DNA from: Spirochaetes bacterium RBG_16_67_19
GTDB lineage: Bacteria > Spirochaetota > Spirochaetia > SZUA-6 > DRHE01
DNA length: 5,156 nt
Direction of reading: 5' to 3'
Assembly (NCBI GenBank): GCA_001829505.1
Contig: MIBK01000099.1
Location: forward strand, 1 to 5,156
Made by a program: the position numbers and the translations under genes. Every line of letters starts with the position of its first letter. Position 1 is the first letter of the stretch. The notes under the pieces are model-generated. The model worked only from the letters and a program-made list of their open reading frames with translations. It was not told the DNA's origin and did not search any database. This document shows positions 1-5,156 of this stretch, in pieces.

Positions 1-906
<906 letters not shown>

Positions 907-945
907 CCCCCGCCCGCCTGTGGCCCGATTCGCTGCCACCGTTTG

Positions 946-974
946 TTGCGGGTTGGCGAAGCGCGGTCTATACT
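946..974 (+). promoter_or_regulatory. Candidate sigma70-type promoter of the exported-protein gene
   Basis: TTGCGG at 946-951 (3 of 6 to TTGACA) and TATACT at 969-974 (5 of 6 to TATAAT) are separated by 17 bp, the optimal spacing. Transcription would begin near 980-982, at or just before the ATG at 982, giving a leaderless or almost leaderless mRNA. This also argues against the upstream TTG at 943 as a start. The -10 is convincing and the -35 weak; no experimental support. Confidence 0.45.
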
Positions 975-981
975 GGGAGCC

Positions 982-1344
982 ATGAAAATCCACAAAAGCT
1001 CAGCCTGGATCCTGGCAACGGTGGCCTTGTTGCTCTGCGCCGCCGCCGGCTTCGCCGAGGAGTACTTCGATCATCCTCAGATCGGCCGCTACGAGGGCTC
1101 CTCGGTGATCCACCAGGAGTCCAGCGGCCTCAATGAGTACAGGGTGGGCTTGGGGATCGCCAGGGATGGCGTGATCTCCGATACCCGGATGATCCGGGGC
1201 AAGGTCATGATGACCCTGTATCGCGGTCCGGAGAGCTCTTCCTCCTTCGAGATCGTCGATGCCTACCGGCAGCTGTTGCAGTCCAGGGGCTTCGAAGTGC
1301 TGTTCGAATGCGGGAAGTCCGAGTGCGGCGAGAAGTTCCTGTGA
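982..1344 (+). CDS. N-terminal fragment: signal peptide plus first part of DUF4892-like domain (120 residues)
   Basis: This is what would be translated if the TGA at 1342-1344 acts as a stop. ATG at 982 is preferred over TTG at 943 because it directly precedes a clear Sec signal peptide: Lys at residues 2 and 5, a hydrophobic core at about 8-22, and an A-G-F-A cleavage site before Glu26. There is a Cys at residue 19, but LLLC is not a good lipobox, so signal peptidase I is likelier. A GGGAG at 975-979 lies only 2 nt from the ATG, closer than a normal Shine-Dalgarno. The mature part begins EEYFDHPQIGRYEG, like the opening of envelope proteins with DUF4892 or DUF4892-like modules. Two cysteines (110 and 115, in FECGKSECG) probably form a disulfide in the periplasm. 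The product would lack the rest of its domain and all of the barrel. Confidence 0.65.
   Translation: MKIHKSSAWILATVALLLCAAAGFAEEYFDHPQIGRYEGSSVIHQESSGLNEYRVGLGIARDGVISDTRMIRGKVMMTLYRGPESSSSFEIVDAYRQLLQSRGFEVLFECGKSECGEKFL
1342..1344 (+). other. In-frame TGA inside a conserved coding frame
   Basis: TGA follows CTG and precedes GCC. The reading frame on both sides has the same high-GC third-position pattern and family-like sequence. A TGG (Trp) ancestor needs one base change and a CGA (Arg) ancestor also one. No compact stem-loop of the bacterial SECIS type lies directly downstream, so selenocysteine insertion is poorly supported. Confidence 0.7.
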
Positions 1345-2067
1345 GCCTTCTACGGCCTGGCGCCCTTCGCCAATGACCCCGGCTGGGACTACTCCGCGCC
1401 CATCACCCAGGGCAATTCGGATGCCTCCTACGTGCTGGTGGCCCGGTCTGGGAGCGGGGAACCGGAGACCTACGTCAGCCTCATCGTCTCGCAGGGCTGG
1501 CACCGATACCCGGTCTACAAGCTGGACGTGGTGGAGGCGCACGGACAGGCGGGAGGGATCTCCAGCCGAACCGTGGCGGGGAAGGAGGGGGAGGACGAGG
1601 CCTCCGAGCCGGCCGGCTCCGGGAAGGCCGCGCGCAGGAAGGCGCAGTTCGGGATCCAGGTGGCCAGCGATTCCTTCTTCGGCCTGCTGTTCTGCGCCAA
1701 CCGCTTTGAGATCTCGGCCAAGGCCCAGATGCTGCTATACGACGGCTTCCCCAGCGGCGATAAACCGAACGACATGGTCGTTGTCGGCGGGCACGCCGCC
1801 TACCTGTTCAGGCCCTCGACCATGATCGACGTCGGGGTCGGGATGGACTTCCGCAGCGGGATCACCCTTTCGGGGGACACCGTGTGGAGGCAGTACATCG
1901 ATGCGGGCCTGCGAGTCGGGGCTAACTACCATCTCGGCCGACGGTTCATGGTTTCCGGCCTGCTGTACCCCTTCTGGGTCCAGGTGCGGGAAACGGACGT
2001 CGCCGACAGCTACTCGCTCACCGCGACCTTCCCGTCAGCCGCTGTAGCGGTCAGCTTCTTCTTTTAG
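1345..2067 (+). CDS. C-terminal fragment: end of DUF4892-like domain, linker and beta-barrel-like domain
   Basis: Open in the same frame immediately after the TGA, ending at TAG 2065-2067. The first possible restart I see is GTG at 1432, without a good ribosome-binding site, so independent translation is doubtful. About 1345-1540 finishes the periplasmic domain, including YVSLIVSQGWHRYPVYKLDVVE, which fits the strand-rich end of that domain. About 1540-1647 encodes a charged, Gly- and Ala-rich linker. From FGIQVASDSF (1648) to the C-terminus AVSFFF the sequence shows short alternating hydrophobic strands with turns such as PSGDKPND and RPSTM, and a terminal Phe, the usual recognition residue for outer-membrane beta-barrel assembly. 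About 139 residues suits a small barrel of six to eight strands. I recognise no specific porin or OmpA family; the barrel call rests on pattern only. Confidence 0.55.
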   Translation, partial: AFYGLAPFANDPGWDYSAPITQGNSDASYVLVARSGSGEPETYVSLIVSQGWHRYPVYKLDVVEAHGQAGGISSRTVAGKEGEDEASEPAGSGKAARRKAQFGIQVASDSFFGLLFCANRFEISAKAQMLLYDGFPSGDKPNDMVVVGGHAAYLFRPSTMIDVGVGMDFRSGITLSGDTVWRQYIDAGLRVGANYHLGRRFMVSGLLYPFWVQVRETDVADSYSLTATFPSAAVAVSFFF

Positions 2068-2091
2068 ACCGCTCCGCGGCCCGTTCCGCGA

Positions 2092-2114
2092 CCGGCCCCG
2101 CGCGCCGGGGCCGG
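2092..2114 (+). terminator. Strong GC hairpin after the exported-protein gene; possible terminator
   Basis: A perfect inverted repeat pairs bases 2092-2100 with 2106-2114, a 9-bp stem of only G-C pairs with a 5-nt CGCGC loop. It starts 25 nt after the TAG at 2065-2067. There is no T-tract after it, so it is not a standard intrinsic terminator. It could act as a pause site, an mRNA 3' stabiliser, or a Rho-assisted end. Confidence 0.4.
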
Positions 2115-2128
2115 CCCGTGGATGGGGG

Positions 2129-2156
2129 TGGACACAATCCCCCCCTTGCCGACAAT
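2129..2156 (+). promoter_or_regulatory. Candidate promoter of the cNMP/HD-GYP gene
   Basis: TGGACA at 2129-2134 (5 of 6 to TTGACA) and GACAAT at 2151-2156 (4 of 6 to TATAAT) are 16 bp apart. Transcription would begin near 2163, only a few bases before the ATG at 2169 and downstream of the alternative GTG at 2118. It lies just after the hairpin at 2092-2114, consistent with a separate transcription unit. A prediction by eye only. Confidence 0.35.
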
Positions 2157-2168
2157 GTAAGCGGACTC

Positions 2169-3239
2169 ATGACGCGACCCAACCCCCTGCGGCTTGGCGC
2201 TTCCGCGCCGGCGCTGCGCAAAATGGATTTCTTTTCCGGGATGCCCGACGAGCACCTGGCCCTGGTGGCCCGCGTCGCCCGCCGCCGGCGCTTCCGCGCC
2301 GGCCAGGTGGTGATCGAGGAGAACAGCGCGGCGGACACCTTCTTCATCATCCGTACCGGGAGGGTGCGGATCACCAAGCGCCTGGAGACCGGGGAGGAGA
2401 TGCTCCTGGCGGAGGAAGGTCCGGGGGGATTCTTCGGGGAGATGGCCCTGCTGGACGAGGGACCGCGCTCGGCCACGGCCCGGGCCGTGGAGCCCGCCAG
2501 CCTCCTGGAGATTTCGCGCAACGACTTCAAGGTGCTCCTGGACCAGGCGCCCCTGCTGGCCTACGCCATGATGCGCGTGCTCTCCAGCCGCCTGCGCGGC
2601 ACCGGGGCCCTGATGGTGGCCCAGCTGCAGCACAAGAACCGGGAGCTGGCGGACGCCTACCGGGACACCATCACCGCGGTGGTCAACACCCTGGAGGCCC
2701 GCGACCCCTACACGCGCGGTCACACGGGGCGGGTCACCACGATCGCCAAGGCTATCGCTTCGGGGATGGGCCTGTCCGAGGAGGAGCTGTTCATCATCGA
2801 GATCGGGGCCCTGCTGCATGACGTGGGCAAGATCGGGGTGACCGACGCGATCCTGAAAAAGCCCGGGCCGCTGGACAGCGGTGAGTACGAGGAAATCCGG
2901 GAGCATCCGGAAAAAGGCCGGCACATCCTCAAGCACATCGCCTATCTGGAGAAGGTCATCCCCTGCGTGCTGCACCACCACGAGCGCTACGACGGCGGCG
3001 GCTACCCCCAGCACCTGGCCGGAGCCGACATACCGCTGCCCGGCAGGATCATCTCCGTGGCCGACGCCTTCGACGCCATGACCAGCGACCGGCCTTACCG
3101 CCGGGGCATGCAGTTCGCCCGGGCCGTGGCGGAGCTGCGCCGCGGGGCCGGAAAGCAGTTCGATCCCAAGGTGGTGCGGGCTTTCCTGGGGGTGTGGCGC
3201 AAGCTGGCCCGCCTGCTCAAGCGCCCGCCGGAGGATTAG
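2169..3239 (+). CDS. Cyclic-nucleotide-binding domain + HD-GYP c-di-GMP phosphodiesterase
   Basis: A 356-residue cytoplasmic signalling enzyme with no membrane segment. Residues about 20-140 form a CRP/PKA-type cyclic-nucleotide-binding domain. Its phosphate-binding cassette at 89-103 (FGEMALLDEGPRSAT) keeps the Glu and Arg needed for a cyclic nucleotide. A helix at about 143-175 links it to an HD-GYP domain (about 170-345) with GH at 184-185, HDVGKIGV at 217-224, EHP at 245-247, HHHERYDGGGYP at 269-280 and DAFDAMTSDRPYR at 299-311; all core metal and catalytic motifs are present. Known HD-GYP enzymes hydrolyse c-di-GMP to pGpG or GMP. I infer that cAMP, cGMP or a related ligand gates this activity. 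ATG 2169 is preferred over GTG 2118, because the extra 17 residues are Gly/Pro-rich and a candidate promoter lies within them; ATG 2223 is also possible. The Shine-Dalgarno is weak. It ends in TAG overlapping the stop of the opposite gene. Confidence 0.9.
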   Translation: MTRPNPLRLGASAPALRKMDFFSGMPDEHLALVARVARRRRFRAGQVVIEENSAADTFFIIRTGRVRITKRLETGEEMLLAEEGPGGFFGEMALLDEGPRSATARAVEPASLLEISRNDFKVLLDQAPLLAYAMMRVLSSRLRGTGALMVAQLQHKNRELADAYRDTITAVVNTLEARDPYTRGHTGRVTTIAKAIASGMGLSEEELFIIEIGALLHDVGKIGVTDAILKKPGPLDSGEYEEIREHPEKGRHILKHIAYLEKVIPCVLHHHERYDGGGYPQHLAGADIPLPGRIISVADAFDAMTSDRPYRRGMQFARAVAELRRGAGKQFDPKVVRAFLGVWRKLARLLKRPPED

Positions 3240-4423
3240 CGTCGGGAGGCATCCGAGCCGGCGGGCCGCCGGGAGGCTTCGTCGATGCCCGTCACCAGGC
3301 TGTTCACGTAGTCGCTCAGAGAGGAGATGCCCTCCCTCGGCAGGCGGAAGCCAATGGCCCCCTCGTGGCCGCCGCCGTCGCGGAAACCGAACAGGTCCAG
3401 CACCTGGCGCAGATCGAAGTTCTTGTAGCGCCGGCTGCGGCGCAGGCGGAACTGCACCAGCTGGTCGTCGCCGGGAGGGTCGCAGTAGCAGACCAGGCCC
3501 AGCCAGCCGCTCTGCTCGGCCAGGCTGTCGGCCACGCTGCGCGCGGCGGCGATCACCGTGTCCCTGTCGAACTCCCGTGCCAGGCGCGCGGAGTCCCGGT
3601 CGCCCAGGAAGCAGTAGCCCACGCGTCCCTCCTGACGCCGGCGCTGCAGGAAGTACTCCAGGCAGGCCGCCTCGCTCTCCGACTGCTTCTGGATTTCCTG
3701 GTACACCTGCTTCATGTCGGAGAAGTTGGCCTCCCCCACCGTGGTGCGGGCCAGCAGGTTGTTGAACAGGTTGCTGAAGGTCCGGTAGGAGCGCTTCTCG
3801 CGCTCGGATTTCAGCAGCAGGCCCATGCGCGAGTCGCCGATGATGCCGGTGACCACGGCCAGCACGATATTGCGCGACACCAGGTCCTGGATGTTGAACT
3901 GGGCCAGCAGCGCGGGGCGCCGGCGCAGCCACAGCAGGATCTGGCCGACCAGCTCGCTGGCCGAGCTGGCCTCGGTGACCAGGCGGTAGCCGGGATCGCC
4001 GAAGTATTCGCTGTCCGAGCCCAGGTGGTGGTCGATCTCGATGCGCAGCAGGCGCCGGGTATGCAGCAGGCCCTGGACCTCCTCGTTGGCCTCGATCATC
4101 GCCGGCTTGGGTGTGTCGCAGAGCACCAGGGTGTCCACTTTGGTCTTCAGGATGTCGGTGGGCTGCACCACCGGGATGCCGTTGTAGCGGCAGATGTCCA
4201 GCAGGTACTGGAAGTGCTCGTGGATGCGCGGCCCCAGGTAGATCGAGACCGGCTTAGCGAACTTGCGCACCAGCAGGGCGAAGGCCACCTGCGAGGCGAT
4301 GCAGTCGTCGTCCGGGTTGCGGTGCCCCAGCACCAGGAAGCCCTCCTGCCGGATGAAGGCGCCGACGATGCTGGCGATGACCTGGTTTTTTTCCCGGGTC
4401 TTGGGGATGGCTCGCTTGCTCAT
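3236..4423 (-). CDS. DHH/DHHA1 family phosphoesterase (NrnA-like)
   Basis: A 395-residue cytoplasmic metal-dependent phosphoesterase. DHH domain motifs, in order: GHRNPDDD at 33-40 (His34, Asp38 and Asp40 for metal), Asp103 in LCDTPKP, the DHH triad at 131-133, and GD at 196-197 in VTGIIGDS. The C-terminal DHHA1 domain has DGGGHEGAIGF at 349-359, the substrate-binding GGGH loop. The family includes NrnA, which degrades nano-RNA, pGpG and pAp, and cyclic-dinucleotide phosphodiesterases, but no GGDEF or PAS domain is present. NrnA is usually about 310-330 residues; the extra length lies largely at about 200-300 between the domains, a charged, helix-like stretch. The exact substrate cannot be told from sequence. 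ATG at 4423 overlaps the TGA of the upstream gene as ATGA with no clear Shine-Dalgarno, so translation is probably coupled. TAA at 3236-3238 overlaps the TAG of the convergent HD-GYP gene. RecJ is unlikely given the size and motifs. Confidence 0.88.
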   Translation of the reverse strand: MSKRAIPKTREKNQVIASIVGAFIRQEGFLVLGHRNPDDDCIASQVAFALLVRKFAKPVSIYLGPRIHEHFQYLLDICRYNGIPVVQPTDILKTKVDTLVLCDTPKPAMIEANEEVQGLLHTRRLLRIEIDHHLGSDSEYFGDPGYRLVTEASSASELVGQILLWLRRRPALLAQFNIQDLVSRNIVLAVVTGIIGDSRMGLLLKSEREKRSYRTFSNLFNNLLARTTVGEANFSDMKQVYQEIQKQSESEAACLEYFLQRRRQEGRVGYCFLGDRDSARLAREFDRDTVIAAARSVADSLAEQSGWLGLVCYCDPPGDDQLVQFRLRRSRRYKNFDLRQVLDLFGFRDGGGHEGAIGFRLPREGISSLSDYVNSLVTGIDEASRRPAGSDASRR

Positions 4424-5156
4424 CTGGCCCCGGCCCCGTCCCGGATGGCCCGGCAGCGCGCCGTGAAGGACTCGATCTCCTCCGGGCCCTCCAGCACGCC
4501 CAGCTCCACTTCCATCTCCCGGGTATCGCCGGGCTGGAGCATGGGCAGGCGGCCCTCCCGGCGCAGCGCGGCCCGGTTCAGGACCTTGGTGTTGGCCGGC
4601 TCCAGGCCCACCACGTAATCTCCCTCAGCCAGCATCCTCCACTCGCTCAAGTAGGGCAGGGTGTCCGCCTGGAAGGCCAGGTACAGGCCCAGGCCCGCCG
4701 GCCCTCCGCGGGGATGGAGGCCGCGGTTGAGCAGCGCCGCCCAGGCCCGCCCGTCGGCGTCCGCGGCCATGGTGTGCAGCCAGTCCATCCCCGGGGCGGC
4801 GAAATCCGGGTCGGGGCCGGAGAAGCGGCGGGGCAGCCCCGGCTCCGCCGTGGCGGCGGAGGCCGGATCGTAGGGCTCGACGGACACGGAGCTGGATTCC
4901 AGCTCGCTCCCGGCGCACAGCAGGGGGAAGCCGGCGTTAATATGGTAGAGGATGGTGAAAGGCGCCGGCCGGCGGCCGAAATTCTCCACCCGGTCACGCA
5001 CCGTCAGATGGCGGGCCCCGATGCGGCTGGCCACCGAGCGCTCCAGGCGCAGCTTCTCCCCGAACAGGGAGGCCTCCTCCACGGTTCCGGCGACCTCCAG
5101 CAGGTACTCCTCACCCTCCCAGCGCGACAGGTCGCGCACGCGCACGGCGGGCAGGC
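4420..5156 (-). CDS. DUF4432 / aldose 1-epimerase-like protein, N-terminus outside window
   Basis: The C-terminal 245 or so residues of a protein with the galactose-mutarotase (supersandwich) fold. The frame is open to the right edge, and the GTG at 5143-5145 is internal, because in-frame coding continues past it (LPA before VRVRDL); full-length members are about 330-360 residues. Family marks are YHINAGFPLL from 4947 leftward, EWRMLAEGDYVVGLEPAN from 4644 leftward, and a C-terminal rule-like PGDTREMEVELGVLEGPEEI. By analogy with aldose epimerases, the His of YHIN and the Glu of GLEPAN are candidates for the active site, but DUF4432 substrates are unknown to me, so only sugar binding or anomer conversion is suggested. 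It is upstream of and overlaps the DHH gene by 4 nt (TGA 4422-4420 within ATGA), so the two form an operon. Nothing else in the window is sugar-related. Confidence 0.85.
   Translation of the reverse strand, partial: LPAVRVRDLSRWEGEEYLLEVAGTVEEASLFGEKLRLERSVASRIGARHLTVRDRVENFGRRPAPFTILYHINAGFPLLCAGSELESSSVSVEPYDPASAATAEPGLPRRFSGPDPDFAAPGMDWLHTMAADADGRAWAALLNRGLHPRGGPAGLGLYLAFQADTLPYLSEWRMLAEGDYVVGLEPANTKVLNRAALRREGRLPMLQPGDTREMEVELGVLEGPEEIESFTARCRAIRDGAGAR

Larger units (their letters stand above)
982..2067 (+). pseudogene. DUF4892-like periplasmic domain fused to a beta-barrel-like domain, interrupted by in-frame TGA
   Basis: Read through one TGA at 1342-1344 (codon 121), this is a single 361-codon frame. 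In order it holds a signal peptide (1-25), a DUF4892-like domain (about 26-186) that spans the stop, a low-complexity Gly/Ser/Ala/Lys/Glu linker (about 187-222), and a barrel-like region (223-361) ending in Phe. No frame change is needed and the only stop is that TGA. The text around it, CGEKFL-stop-AFYG, resembles, from my memory of the family, the CG...LWANAVFG stretch of DUF4892 proteins, which puts Trp at the stop, so a single TGG-to-TGA change is the simplest origin. As written the barrel half has no signal peptide and could not be exported. Alternatives are a sequencing error, readthrough, or much less likely selenocysteine. The function of the family is not known to me beyond an envelope location. 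Confidence 0.7.

Noticed and set aside
929..960. Imperfect inverted repeat (TTCG...CGAA) in the gap after acs, possible terminator
   Set aside because: The stem is short and bulged with no T-tract, and it overlaps the candidate promoter. Too weak to call.
1327..1371. Possible SECIS element for selenocysteine at the TGA
   Set aside because: The only stem found (GGCG...AAG at 1327-1335 with CTTCGCC at 1365-1371) encloses the TGA with a two-base bulge and a loop of about 29 nt. It is not the compact hairpin just downstream of UGA expected in bacteria, and the protein type is not a known selenoprotein.
2064..3932. Long open frame on the minus strand (622 codons) opposite the HD-GYP gene and part of the DHH gene
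   Set aside because: It is rich in Gly, Ala, Arg, Pro and Gln with no family motif, and overlies two genes with clear catalytic motifs. High-GC coding DNA commonly leaves such open antisense frames.
4385..4393. Slippery A AAA AAC heptamer in codons 11-13 of the DHH gene, possible programmed -1 frameshift
   Set aside because: The -1 frame ends within about 45 codons and gives no recognisable product, and the zero frame encodes a full conserved protein. Probably an ordinary Glu-Lys-Asn codon run.
3194..4618. Long open frame on the plus strand (474 codons) opposite the DHH gene
   Set aside because: Low-complexity Ala/Gln/Val/Gly translation without motifs, antisense to a well-supported DHH/DHHA1 protein. 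A shadow frame.

Overview
The window is a gene-dense, high-GC stretch (codon third positions mostly G or C) from a bacterium. An outer-membrane-type protein with a Sec signal peptide points to a Gram-negative (didermic) organism. The cNMP/HD-GYP protein and the periplasmic DUF4892-like domain look proteobacterial, but nothing here fixes the phylum and I do not name a species. All Trp codons read in intact genes are TGG and one gene ends at a TGA, so the standard code applies.

Layout. (1) Plus strand, 1-906: the last 301 codons of acetyl-CoA synthetase (acs), cut by the left edge. (2) Plus strand, 982-2067: one reading frame for an exported protein. It has a signal peptide, a DUF4892-like periplasmic domain, a low-complexity linker and a C-terminal beta-barrel-like domain ending in Phe. 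It is broken by a single in-frame TGA at 1342-1344, at a position where I would expect a Trp codon. A candidate sigma70-type promoter sits just before its ATG. (3) 2068-2168: a spacer with a strong GC hairpin and a candidate promoter. (4) Plus strand, 2169-3239: a two-domain signalling protein, a cyclic-nucleotide-binding domain followed by an HD-GYP c-di-GMP phosphodiesterase with its core catalytic motifs intact. (5) Minus strand, 5156-3236: two translationally coupled genes, first a DUF4432/aldose 1-epimerase-like protein (N-terminus beyond the right edge), then a DHH/DHHA1 phosphoesterase of the NrnA type. The DHH gene converges on the HD-GYP gene and their stop codons overlap.

How they may work together. 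Acs activates acetate. The HD-GYP protein probably hydrolyses c-di-GMP under control of cAMP or another cyclic nucleotide. The convergent DHH protein belongs to a superfamily that includes enzymes degrading pGpG, other short oligonucleotides, pAp or cyclic dinucleotides, so the pair could act in sequence in nucleotide-signal turnover; this is inference from proximity. The points most worth checking are the TGA interruption, the unusual DUF4892-barrel architecture, and the abutting HD-GYP and DHH genes.
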